Shown: positions 32,443-42,878 of the stretch, piece after piece
Layout of the letters: each line of letters begins with the position of its first letter
Numbering within the stretch: the stretch's first letter is position 1
Assembly (NCBI GenBank): GCA_028564925.1
Contig: CM053033.1
Coordinates: forward strand, 203,832,607 to 203,896,606
Direction of reading: 5' to 3'
Source: Lithobates sylvaticus
Taxonomy: Eukaryota; Chordata; Amphibia; Anura; Ranidae
DNA: 64,000 bases
Translations under genes and position numbers: made by a program
Notes under the pieces: generated by a model
The model's input: only the letters and a program-made list of their open reading frames with translations
Databases searched by the model: none
Told to the model about the DNA's origin: nothing

Positions 32443-32817
32443 TGCCGCGTACACACGGTCGGAATTCTAGTCGGAAAAAGCTCTTATGGTTTTCCCGACG
32501 GAATTTCGCTCAAACTGTCTTGCCTACACACGGTCACACCAAATTCTGACGGTCAATAACACCACGGCATACAACACGTTCGACTGCACTATAAAAGGGA
32601 AGTTTAATGCTTCTAAACATGCGTCAAATAGTTTCCGAGCATGCGTCGGAATTTTGCGCGTCGGAATTGCATACACACGATCAGAAAATACGATAGAAAG
32701 GTTTTCCATTGGAAAAATTAAGAACAGGTTCTCAATCCATAGTCCGTCGGAAATTCCGACAGAAAAAGACAGATGGGCATACACATGGTCGGAAAATCCG
32801 ACCGCGTGTACGCGGCA
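32443..32817. mobile_element. Palindromic Harbinger-type MITE, copy E
   Basis: The ends are TGCCGCGTACACACGGTCGG and CCGCGTGTACGCGGCA; flanks are TAA on the left and TTA on the right. It belongs to the subfamily of 27199 but lies in the opposite orientation. Confidence 0.82.
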
Positions 32818-33523
32818 TTAGTGTTACATTTGCACAGTTCCTCCAATATAAAGTATAATGGGCCAACCTTTCCCTACTAAAGTGCTGCCTCAATACCTGA
32901 TGCTGTCTATCAAAAGTGCAAAAGGAGTGTGGGATCGAGTGTGAAACAATCATATGTTAGTCTCTCTCCCAATTTAATCCACTCTCTCACCTGTTTAACA
33001 ATCCCACTTTTCCACCGCACCAAGACCCATAGGCTTTTCTTTGGTGGCTGAACAAAGGCCTATATAGAATTGGCCACTTTTTGACCCCTTGTGGCCCTTT
33101 CACTCTGGCACACTGGTGGCCAAAGTCAAAAATGCATCCCTCTTAAATATCTAGATTTCATCAAATGTCCTCCTTCTTTCATTCCTTGGGACCTTTGGTT
33201 TTTAAAGACCCTAAGGTTACCCCCCTATGAAACTTGGTGTACCCAAGGGGCAGGGCACAAGGGGGGGATATCTGTCATCTATAGGCTGCTGCTTGCCTCC
33301 TTACATGCAGGTGTGTGAGGCGGATTTGGCCTCTGAGAAAGATTTGGCGTACTGGCACTCTTCCTTCCGCTTGGCATGTAAGGGCTTAATGAATGTTTCC
33401 CTTATGGAAGCAAATGTAAAGGTAATGACCAGATGGTAGTGGTACATGGTCCCCTTCTGCCTATCGAGGCTTTACTCGACTTCCTAACCCCTGTGTTTCC
33501 ATGGCTGTCGATCATTTGGTACT

Positions 33524-33769
33524 ATGTATCATATCTTGTGGGAGTGCCTGAAGCTCTGGGGTTTTTGGAACAATGTCTTTGCTTTGATACGAAAAGTGTC
33601 GGGCATCCCGGTTTCCCAACAGCCTCGTATTGCTTTATTAAATGAACCAGTAGGGAACAACCTGCCTTGGTCCATGCAAAGACTAATCTTTTTTATGTTT
33701 CTAGCTGCTAAATTCACCATAGCCGGGTCGTGGAAGAAATCTTCCGTGTGTATGACTCTGTATAGATAA
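33524..33769 (+). pseudogene. L1 ORF2 C-terminal fragment, decayed
   Basis: The frame includes MYHILWECLKLWGFWNN, matching the H-x2-W-x-C segment of the zinc knuckle in the L1 ORF2 copies at 2706 (HMVWKCPKLFRYW) and 6938 (HMFWSCPKVAKYW). The rest is degraded. Confidence 0.7.
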
Positions 33770-33829
33770 AAGGTATCTTGGATTATGTTCAATGAACAAC
33801 TCACAAGTGTGGTTAATGATACAACTAAA

Positions 33830-34530
33830 CGATTTGAGATCATCTGAAGCTCCTGGGCTTAGTATGTTCATATTAAATTCTAGGAGTCTAGGTCTTGTTC
33901 ATCTTAATCCTATAGGAGCTCTACAAGGCCCTCTTCTCTCCGGGTTCCCCTGTCTTTCCTCCATCATCTCTTGATGCTCTTCCTACATTTTCCTCTTTCT
34001 TTTCTCTTTCTATCTTCTCTGGTTCTCTCTACTACCAGGGATTAGCCTTACGTTTGGATGAGGCTATGAGCTCTGATGTTTCTTTTGTTCATTGGTTTAC
34101 CTTATTCAATAGGGTAAACCAATGAACAAAAGAAACATCAGGGCTCATAGCCTCATCAAAACGTAAGGCTAATCCCTGGTAGTAGAGAGAACCAGAGAAG
34201 ATAGAAAGAGAAAAGGAAGAGGAAAATGTAGGAAGAGCATCAAGAGATGATGGAGGAAAGACAGGGGAACCCGGAGAGAAGGGAGCCTTGTAGAGCTCCT
34301 ATAGCAGTGATGGCGAACCTTGGCACCCCAGATGTTTTGGAACTACATTTCCCATGATGCTCCACTACACTGCAGAGTGCTGGAGCATCATGGGAAATGT
34401 AGTTCCAAAACATCTGGGGTGTCAAGGTTTTGCCATCACTGTCCTATAGGATTAAGATGAACAAGACCTAGACTCCTAGAGTTTAATATGAACATAATAA
34501 GCCCAGGGGCTTCAGATGACCTCAAATTGT
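33830..34530. repeat. Large inverted duplication (palindrome)
   Basis: The left arm 33830-34109 is matched in reverse complement by 34112-34530, apart from the inserted MITE at 34305-34441. The centre reads GGTTTACC...GGTAAACC around 34110. Arms of about 280 bp differ at only a few bases by eye. Both arms are LINE sequence. Confidence 0.85.
34305..34441. mobile_element. 137-bp hAT-type hairpin MITE
   Basis: The ends CAGTGATGGCGAACCTTGGC and GTTTTGCCATCACTG are inverted, and the interior is a near-perfect hairpin (GGAACTACATTTCCCATGAT and its complement). A perfect 8-bp duplication TCCTATAG flanks it (34297-34304 and 34442-34449). It is present in only one arm of the palindrome, so it arrived after the inverted duplication. 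Confidence 0.9.
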
Positions 34531-34785
34531 GCATGCACATTTATTACCAGCCAGCCCTTTTAATGACTGAAATACAACTGTACTTTGTGTATTGTCTAGC
34601 CCCCCTCTTTGGATTATCTAGATGGTTACTGGTTGGACTTAAATTTTCGCATGTAAATTATCATGTTGTGCTCTTTACTATTGTTTCTGAGGATATACAT
34701 CAGGGCTGTAGGTATTGTTATGTTTAATATGTTACCTCTTGACATATAATTTTTCAATACAAAATATTGAAAGCAAAAGAAAGGG

Positions 34786-36364
34786 ATCGTATCCTCCAGT
34801 CCACGCCACCCTTTCCAAGACAGCCCCAACAATGATAGAAACCGATAGCACTGCATAATGTCATATGATCATGGCCAGCCAATAATCGTTGCCCATTCTA
34901 TGAAAAGTAGCCCAGTGGCATCCGAGCTATGAGTTTATTCCTTCCTCCTCCGCTCTCAGATGGAATAAATGTGCCAAGCGTTAATGTTTATAGTGAAGTC
35001 TGAAGATAGCTTTGCCTAGAGGCGGTTGGATTGTGCCTGAACTTCCAACAACCTTCCTGCCTATGCGCACAGTAATCTTAATTACTGTTCTAGAGCCACA
35101 GTTGACAGAACAGAACGAGGAATGTGAATGAAAGACCAGAATTGCTTCATTTTGTATAAAAAGTTATGTGACTGTCATCTGGGGAAAAAAAAGAAACAGC
35201 ACTGATGGCTGGGCCCACTGACCTCATGAGTCCTAACCCCTTTACATATACTGTAACTATTCCCTAGATATTATGGTGACCAATGTCATGCCTACAATAC
35301 ACTGGCCTGTGCCCTGATGAGCAGACCTTTAACATATTTAATTACAGTTGTCATTTGAAGAAACGGTGACAAATAGTCTAATTGCCTGTTGTTGTAAATA
35401 TCTGCTGTGGTGTCATGGGACCAGATGGGGAAAGCTGACCCGGAGATTTTGGTCTCTTGCCAACCATCTAACTCATTTGTGCACTGGCAAAGAGGGTAGG
35501 CCTTAACGCCCACACGCCGCACATACTGTTTAAGTCCATGGCAGCTGAGTTTTCTGTGCTGAGTGCATGCTCAATGCACGCTTCCAGCACAGTCTCTAGG
35601 TATGATCGGGAGCTGGCCGGACAGCCACCCGATCATGTGACCATGGTTTACTTTGCCAGGAAGGGGAAAACTTTTTTTTTCTTGCAGAGTTTACTTCCTC
35701 TTTAAGGGCCATGGAGGACTGGTGAGCAGAAGGGGTTAAAGTGGAAGGGGAAAACTTTTTTTTTCCTTGCAGAGTTTATGTCCTCTTTAAGGGCCATGGA
35801 GGACTGGTGAGCAGGAAGGGGTTAAAGGTCCTGCTAGATTACTTCATGCTGGCTCCTGTTGCAGGTATAGCATGTAAAACCTTAAAAACAAGTGCCTAGG
35901 CTTTTTAAAATCCAGTAATACACTGTCTCACCCTGCTCGGCACATGCTCAGTTGCTCTTCATTTTGCCCAAAAATCTGAGTCACTAGAGGCCGATCTGCT
36001 GACAGCCTAAATATTTACTGCTGCTTAGGGGCTCTGGGCTTCAGCAAAATGGCAGCCTCCAGCAAGAAGAAACAGTTGTCGAAGCTGGAGGCCATTTACA
36101 GCACACACTAATTTTGGTAGCATAATTATTCATGTGGAATGTATGTTCCTTGCTAAAGGACATTATTTTTTCTTAAGTTGTTTTGGGTAAAGTTCCGCTT
36201 TAATGAAAGGAAGCCAAAGTAATTAACACCTCTTGGGAAGGCAGATGTTGACAGGTATACAATTTGTTAACACCTGTGCAGATAATTAGGTAGGCACAGC
36301 GGCTGTGTTATGTTCTGCTGCTATTGAATAAGAAGAAAACTAAATGTCTTCTTTAGTTTTTGGT
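34786..36364 (+). other. Intron sequence with a tandem duplication
   Basis: 35649-35838 holds two units of about 91 bp containing AGGGCCATGGAGGACTGGTG. The remainder shows no exon or RNA gene; 36100-36200 has repeat-like TTCCGCTTTAA words. Confidence 0.55.
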
Positions 36365-36534
36365 AGAGTTGAGAAAGGTTAGAACCTCTGTCAAAACTTT
36401 ATTGCTGCCACTGACCCTGTTGGTTAGATTTTCTCCTATTTATTACCTCTGGTGTTCCTGCCAGTCCCTCTGCTTTCCTATTAAAAACTGACCACACTAA
36501 GCAGGGGAACACACCATTGTCATTTCTATAGCTA

Positions 36535-37081
36535 TGCTCTCCTCCTGGGGATGGTGTTCTTTGGGTGATGTGATGTGTTGGGTTTGCGCCAGACATAGCA
36601 TTTTCTTTGATGGCCAAAAAGTAAAATTTTAGTCTCATCAGACCAGAGCACCTTCCTCTATACATTTTGGAAGTCTCCCACATGCCTCTTCGCAAACTCA
36701 AAACGTGCCATTTTGTTTTTTGCTGAAAGTAATTTTTCTTCTGGCCATAAAGCCCAATTCTATGGAGCGTACGGCTTATTGTCGTCCTATGTACAGATAC
36801 TCCAGCCTTTTCTGTGGAACTCTGCAGCTCCTCCAGGGTTACCTTAGGTCTCTGTGCTGCCTCTCTGATTAATGCCCTCCTTGCCCGGTCCGTGAGTTTT
36901 GGTGTGCGGCCGTCTCTTGGCAGGTTTGCTGTTGTGCCATGTGCTTTCCATTGGGTTATGATATAGTTGATGGTGCTCCTAGGGATCAACAAAGATTTGG
37001 ATTTTTTTTATAACCTAACCCTGACTTGTACTTCTTAACAACATTGTCCCTTACTTGTTTGGAGAGTTCCTTGGTCTTCAT
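36535..37081 (-). pseudogene. Tc1-like transposase, N-terminal half, broken
   Basis: It starts ATG at 37081 with MKTKELSKQVRDNVVKKYKS, the helix-turn-helix head of Tc1 transposases. An A-run indel near 37010 shifts the frame. The next segment continues LIPRSTINYIITQWKAHGTT, then the second DNA-binding motif (GRTPKLTDRARRALIREA), then ISRTLHRIGLYG. The catalytic DDE region is mostly lost, by more frame changes and truncation near 36535. Confidence 0.82.
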
Positions 37082-37179
37082 GGCAGTGTTTGGTTAGTGG
37101 TGCCTCTTGCTTAGGTGTTGCAGCCACTGGGGCCTTTCAAAAGGGTGTTTATATGTAATGACAGATCATGTGACACTTA

Positions 37180-37605
37180 AGCCCCATACACACGGTCGGA
37201 TTTTTTCATGGATTCTGTCCGATCGGACAATGTTGTTGAAAAATCAGACCGTGTGTATGCACCATCGGACAGTGTATGTCGGATTGTCCGACGGACCAAG
37301 TCCTATCTCCTGCTGGATAGATTTGCCGACAACACGGTCCGATCACACCAAATCCGATCGTGTGTACGGTTGTCCGACCGGACAAAGTGCTACGCATGCT
37401 CAGATCACATTACAAGACCAAAGCTATTGGCTACTAGCCTCTACGTAGTCCCGTCGTAGGCAACAAACGTCACCACGTTCAGAATGATCGGATTTTCCGA
37501 CAACTTTGTCCGACCGTGTGTACGCAAAACCAACATTAGACAAAGTTTGACGGACAGGATCCGACCGACCTGGTCCGCGGATTGTCCGACCGTGTGTATG
37601 GGGCT
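37180..37605. mobile_element. Palindromic Harbinger-type MITE, copy F
   Basis: The ends AGCCCCATACACACGGTCGG and CCGTGTGTATGGGGCT are inverted, with TTA on both sides (37177-37179, 37606-37608). It shares the interior of copy A and is nested in the Tc1 remnant. Confidence 0.86.
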
Positions 37606-37913
37606 TTAGATTGCACAGAGATGGACATCATTTCACTAATTATGTGACTTCTGAAGGTAATTGGTTGCACCAGAGCTTTTTATGGGCTTCATAACAAAGG
37701 GGGTGAATACATACGCACATGCCAATTATCAGTTTTTTATTTCTGAAAAATCGTTTTATGTATATATTTTTCTAATTTTACTTCAGCAACTTAGACTATT
37801 GTGTTTTGATCCATCACATATAATTCAGATTAAAAAAAACATTGAACTAAAGGCTGCAATGTAACAAAATAGGTAAAAAGCCAAGGGGGTGAATACTTTT
37901 GCAAGGCACTGTA

Positions 37914-38704
37914 AATAGTCACAAATGAAGAAAACATCAAAAAACATCAATTAGTGAAAGATGTCTATCTGTTATAATCTGTCCATCCAATTGCAATGCT
38001 TCCAATACGTGCAAGGAAAAGTGTTTTCTCCCAAAGAAAAGGAACTCAACTGAACTCTGTCCACTCACCTGAAGTTGGCCCTCATCACAAAGGTCTGTTG
38101 TGCATAATAAGCCTTTTAGGACCCAAATACAAAACTTGAAGTGCCACTCAAGCCAAAGGGAAGTTTCTTCCTTTTGATCCTTGGAAACAGCGTGCCGGCA
38201 TTCTCCTCTAATCGTGTATGATGTACCTCTCTCTCATCCTCTATGATGATGTCCCTTTGAACAGGTTGATATGTGCTTTCTCTGTTATTTTTATTTCCAT
38301 TTTTTATTTTATTATTGAATTATCTTTTTTTACATACTATATATGTTAACATTCATTGCTAGCTTATTTAGGGACACATCACGTTTTTACACTTTTTTGC
38401 AAACATCTTTTTCTTATTTTCACCCTCCCTTTAACCCCATCTTTATATTCCTCCTCACTCCCTTTTTACTTTATTCTTTTCATTTTATTTTTTTATTTTA
38501 AATATTTAATTATTATTTTTCTTACTTGATTATTCACTGTACTTTTTATACCTCTCACCCTTTGTCTTACATTTTTTTTTCATCTTCTTATCGCTCCTTA
38601 TGCTTTATCTTTTATTGCTTATTACTTTTTAATTCTCCAGGTTTTCATTTCTCTTTTTTTTTTTTTTCCATATAATTCTTTTTCTTTATTGCCTTCATGC
38701 CTAA
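37914..38704 (+). other. T-rich intron sequence
   Basis: 38270-38690 is strongly T/A-rich with long T runs on this strand. No gene, RNA or inverted-repeat element is recognised. Confidence 0.5.
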
Positions 38705-39077
38705 GGCCCCTTTCACACGGGCGGTCCGTTCAGGTCCACCTGTCAGTTTTTTAGGCAGACCTGAACGGACACTCCATAGACCTCTATGGAGAGTCGGATG
38801 TCAGCGGGGACATGTCCACTGACATCCGACCCTCTCCGATCCGAAAAAGTGTGACGGAGGAAAAAGCTATTTTTCCATCCGTCTGCGGATCGGATCGGAT
38901 GACGACGGACTCTACGGTCCGTCGTCTCCCGATTTCCCATAGGGGAGAGCGGCGCTCTGACAGGTCCATCCCTGCGCAGTGTGCAGAGACAGACCTGTCA
39001 TCTTCCTGCTCAGCACCGGCGGAGATCACTCCGGCGATCCCCGCTGAGCAAGCGGATATCCAAAGATGAAAGAGGCC
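38705..39077. mobile_element. GGCCCCTTTCACAC-type MITE, TAA duplication
   Basis: It starts GGCCCCTTTCACACGGGCGG and ends GATGAAAGAGGCC, flanked by TAA on both sides (38702-38704, 39078-39080). Interior hairpins are built on CAGGTCCACC / GGCAGACCTGAACGG. It is a relative of 17296 and 19959. Confidence 0.78.
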
Positions 39078-39189
39078 TAAGAGTAAAAACAAATCTTAAT
39101 GCCTAAGCACAATTTTGCAGCATTAACATGTGTTAGTAAAACAGTACATATCATCCCAACTACTTTGTGCATCCCAACACACTGACACT

Positions 39190-40413
39190 AAAGCCACGTA
39201 CACACAATCAGATTTTCCGCGGACAAATGTGTGTTGTCGGATTTTCTGATCGTGTGTACACAAGTCCTTCAGACAAAAGTCCAAAGTACAAACACGCATG
39301 ATCGGAAGCAAGGATGAGCCAGAAGCGGTCGGTCTTCATAATGGAGAATTAACATTCGTGACGTGGCAAATTATGAAATCCCGAAATGAAGCGCATATTC
39401 TCTTCTTCTTTAATGGGATAATAATGAAGCTGCTTTGCTGGTGATACTGATGGAGTTCAGGCAAACACATTTTCAAAGGCTTTTTTTTTCTAGTGATATC
39501 AAGAATAATATTATTATGCTTGTTATTTTTTTTTTTTGGTGCAAGTTACCACAACCCCATTATCCTGTATTTTTTAAGATCAAAGATACAACTATGTGGG
39601 TGTCCCTTGTTAATTTTACATTGTATTTTTTAAAATGTAACTGCCTACTCCCAAACTGTCATTTGAAGTAAAACACATAGCCAAGTATTATTCACAATTT
39701 TTTTATTGTGCATTAAAAAAAGAACACAAATAAAATTAGACATTCTATCTGCCAATAGAACTTAACCAAAAAGTGCATTCTATGCATCCAAAAATATAGA
39801 AAATATACCAAATCAAATCATTATTATTCAACTAAAAAATAAAAATAAAAGCCTCATGCATGTGTCCTGCTTCTTAATATAGGGGGTCAACAATGCCAAG
39901 AGTTGTTGAAAGCAGGGGTCCGTCATCCGGAGATAATTCCAAAAATCATCTGGATTATTCTCCTGGAGCTCCCGCAGCAAAGGCATATGACATAATTGGT
40001 CACGATTAATAAAACAACCAATTTTTGGTCCAAGAAATCCTCCTGTTCCTGGACTTGACTTGGGTCAAAGCAATAACTCCAAGGCCAATAATAAATAACA
40101 CGTTATCTCCTTCGATTCCGCAACATGGCTGGTTGACAAACGACCGTTCAGAAACGAACTGAAAAGTGCAAAATGAAAAGAGCGAATCAACACTCACCAA
40201 ACTTCTACTAACACGAAATTAGCAGAAGGAGCACAAAGGGTTGTGCCTATAAATTGAATTTCCTCTTTTTCAGCTTGTAGTACGTCACTACGTTCGTGTT
40301 TGTTGGCCGACAATTGTGTACCATTTGTATGCAAGACAAAATCCAGGCACACGCCTTCGGACAAAAGTCTGAGGTTTTGTCTGCGGAAAATCCAATCGTG
40401 TGTACGAGGCTTT
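39190..40413 (-). mobile_element. Harbinger element with transposase remnant
   Basis: The 1.2-kb element has inverted ends AAAGCCACGTACACACAATC and, complementary at the right, GATCGTGTGTACGAGGCTTT-like sequence (one or two differences); TTTTCCGCGGACAAA also matches inverted. These are the same kind of ends as the palindromic MITEs. The interior encodes a Harbinger-type transposase fragment on the minus strand. A 9-bp direct repeat ACTGACACT flanks it (39181-39189, 40414-40422). It therefore looks like a deletion derivative of the MITEs' autonomous partner. Confidence 0.72.
39849..40050 (-). pseudogene. PIF/Harbinger transposase N-terminal fragment
   Basis: Reading the minus strand from about 40050, the frame gives LCHMPLLRELQENNPDDF followed by WNYLRMTDPCFQQLLALLTP and YIKKQDTCMR. 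This Leu-rich block (…DDF-NYLRM…F-LL-L-TP-I-K-DT-MR) is the conserved segment before the DDE domain in Harbinger (DDE_4-type) transposases, recognised from memory. After the MR the frame runs into A/T-rich sequence and stops, so the catalytic domain is missing. Confidence 0.65.
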
Positions 40414-40659
40414 ACTGACACTAATGCTAATTAAAAATAAATAAATCCTGGTCAAAATATACTGACCCTGAAGGGGTTAGGTATATTTATATATATATAT
40501 TTTTTTTCCATTTAGCTTCAAGTACATTAATTAGTTTCATCACATACACACACAATTACTCATTCCACTCACTATATTCATTTTTTTTTCTAGCGGCTCA
40601 TGATGCATATAAATCTCCATCCTCCCACCTCTATGACTAAGCTCTGGTTGGTGTGGGGA

Positions 40660-41599
40660 AACTCAATATTGTGGACGGGAAGGCCTGTCTCGCAGTCTCC
40701 ACTCTAATTCATCCCAAAGGTGTTCTTTCGGGTTGAGGTCAGGACTCTGTGCAGGCAAGTCAAGTTTCGCCACCTCAAACTGGCTCATCCATGTCATTAT
40801 GGACCTTGCTTTGTACACGGGTGCTCAGTCATGTTGGAGCAGGAAGGGGCCATCCCCAAAATGTTCCCACAAAGTTGGGAGCATTAAATTGTCCAAAATG
40901 TCTTGGTATGCTGATGCCTTAACAGTTCCTTTACTGGAACTAAAACGAAGGGGAAATTTGGGACTTTAAATGAGGCATATAATAAATATGCCTTCATCCC
41001 TGATACGGAAATTATACTGGGGGATTTTGGGACTTTGAATGAGGCCATGGACATCGTGAAAGTAGCTAGTCATAGTACATGTTTAATAGATCAAACGAAA
41101 CACATGCCAATATCAAAAATAAAGACCACATAGAGAGAGACACTATAGTGAACGTCATTAACTGTTCACAAACACATAAGTATGTGCATGTACAATACAA
41201 GCATCAAGAATACATCAGAGTATAGCAAACCCGGTGCCACTGGAACTGAGGGGACAAGCCCAACCCCTGAAAAAAAAAAAACACACCCTAATCCGCCCTC
41301 CACCAAATGATTTGGACCGGTGCACAAAGCAAGGTCCATAAAGACATGGATGAGCGAGTTTGGGGTGGAGGAACTTGACTGACCTCAACCCGATAGAACA
41401 CCTTTGGGATGAATTAGAGTGAAGACTGCGAGCCAGGCCTTCTTGTCCAACATCAGTGCCTGACCTCACAAATGCGCTTCTGGAAGAATGGTCAAACGTT
41501 CCCATAGACACTCCTAAACCTTGTGGACAGCCTTCCCAGAACAGTTAAAGCTGTTATAGCTGCAAAGGGTGGGCCAACGCAATATTGAACCCTATGGAC
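40660..41599. mobile_element. Fold-back Tc1-like derivative
   Basis: 40670-40942 is the antisense of a Tc1 transposase C-terminal region (AGAGTCCTGACCTCAACCC read on the minus strand). 41239-41310 continues antisense, and 41310-41598 then reads the same region in sense, including TGACCTCAACCCGATAGAAC and a degraded C-terminus. The two halves form a large inverted repeat without a usable gene. A 297-bp segment (40942-41238) interrupts the left arm between direct repeats ACTGGAACT (40933-40941 and 41239-41247). Confidence 0.68.
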
Positions 41600-41602
41600 T
41601 AA

Positions 41603-42026
41603 TGCCACGTACACACGGTCGGACATACCGACCACAAAATCCGTTGGATATTTTCCAACAGATTTTGTCCGAAACTGGTGTTGCATACACACGGTCGGAC
41701 AAAGTTGTCGGAAAATCCGATCATTCTGAACGAGGTGACGTACAACGCGTACGACGGGACTACGTAGAGGCCAGTAGCCAATAGCTTTTGTCTTCAAATT
41801 TCCTCTGAGCATGCATGGCACTTTATCCGTCGGACTAGACTACAAACGATCGGAATTGACGCGATCGCACCATGTTGTTGGAAAATTTGAGATCCAGCTC
41901 TCAAACTTTGTGCGTCGGAAATTCCGACAGAAAAAGTCAGATGGAGCCCACACATGGTCGGATTTTCCGACAACATGATCCGATCGAACATTTTCCGTCG
42001 GAAATTCCGACCTTGTGTACGGGGCT
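41603..42026. mobile_element. Palindromic Harbinger-type MITE, copy G
   Basis: The left end is TGCCACGTACACACGGTCGG; the right end reads TTCCGACCTTGTGTACGGGGCT. Flanks are TAA and TTA. The interior includes the CTACGTAGAGGCCAGTAGCC segment of the copy A subfamily, in reverse orientation. It abuts the right end of the fold-back Tc1 derivative. Confidence 0.8.
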
Positions 42027-42179
42027 TTAGACTGGGTTGCTTGTAAAGGCAGACGCCTCAATACATTTGGTAATATAGTGCAAATCAATAAATCGGACAA
42101 AGAGAGTAAAGCTGCCTTGTAATGACAAGTGGGAGGAGCTGGGAACACAGTGCAGAGATATCCCCATCAGAGTCCCTAA

Positions 42180-42620
42180 GGCTGGTTTCACACTGGGGCG
42201 GTTTGCAGGCGCTATTGCGCTAAAAATAGCGCCTGCAAAACGACCTGAAACAGCTGCTGCTGTGTCTCCAGTGTGAAAGCCCCGAGGGCTTTCACACTGG
42301 AGCGGTGCGCTAGCAGGACCGTAAAAAAAGTCCTGCAAGCAGCCTCTTTGGAACGGTTGAAGGAGCGGTGTATTCACTGCTCCTATACCGCTGCTACCCA
42401 TTGAAATCAATGGGACACCGTGGGGATACCGCGGGGATACAGGGGTAATACCGCCGGCAAAGCGCCGCTTTGCGGGGGGTTTCAACCCTTTTTCGCCCGC
42501 TAGCGGGGGTTAAAACCACCCCGCTAGCGGCCGAATACCGCGAGTAAAACGACTGTAAAGCAGCGCTAAATATAGCTGCTTTACCACCGCCGCCCACACC
42601 GCTCCGGTGTGAAACCAGCC
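42180..42620. mobile_element. GGCTGGTTTCACAC-type palindromic MITE
   Basis: GGCTGGTTTCACACTGGGGC at the left pairs with the right end CCGGTGTGAAACCAGCC; flanks are TAA and TTA. Interior hairpins include GGCGCTATTG / CAGGCGCTATTTTTAGCGC motifs and GGAGCGGTGTATTCAC. A relative lies at 45977. Confidence 0.75.
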
Positions 42621-42878
42621 TTAGAGATATAGGAAGCTTAGTTCAGACAGCGGCCTTGACTTGGAAAGCTTTGCGGCGCTTTGCGGGGGGTTTTAACACT
42701 TTTTCGGCCGCTAGCGGGGGTTAAAACCACCCCGCTAGCGGCCGCATACCGCGGGTAAAACGACGGTAAAGCAGCGCTAAATATAGCTGCTTTACCACCG
42801 CCGCCCACACCGCTCCGGTGTGAAACCAGCCTTAGAGATATAGGAAGCTTAGTTCAGACAGCGGCCTTGACTTGGAAA
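42462..42878. repeat. Tandem duplication of a MITE end and its flank
   Basis: The segment 42462-42666 (right part of the MITE plus the flank up to TTGACTTGGAAA) is repeated at 42673-42878, a unit of about 211 bp. A handful of differences by eye puts divergence at a few percent. The second copy therefore carries a MITE end without its partner. Confidence 0.85.

Larger units (their letters stand above)
33060..34785 (+). mobile_element. Decayed L1-like LINE 3' fragment
   Basis: A patchwork of frames resembles the C-terminal part of L1 ORF2 (see 33524-33769), followed by 3' UTR-like sequence ending A-rich at about 34785. Frames are broken in several places. The body contains a large inverted duplication (33830-34530). 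No target duplication was identified. Confidence 0.6.
36500..37911 (-). mobile_element. Truncated Tc1-like transposon
   Basis: Its 5' end, on the plus strand at the right, is GTGAATACTTTTGCAAGGCACTG followed by TA at 37912-37913, a Tc1-type terminus. An inner direct-repeat copy (AAGGGGGTGAATACATACGC) lies at 37698. Transposase remnants run from 37081 down to about 36535, and the other terminus is missing. A Harbinger MITE (37180-37605) interrupts its 5' region. The left boundary is approximate because another repeat begins there. Confidence 0.75.

Noticed and set aside
41600-42150. Frames of 60-110 codons repeated at many MITE copies
   Set aside because: They recur wherever the Harbinger palindromes occur and change frame between copies; not genes.
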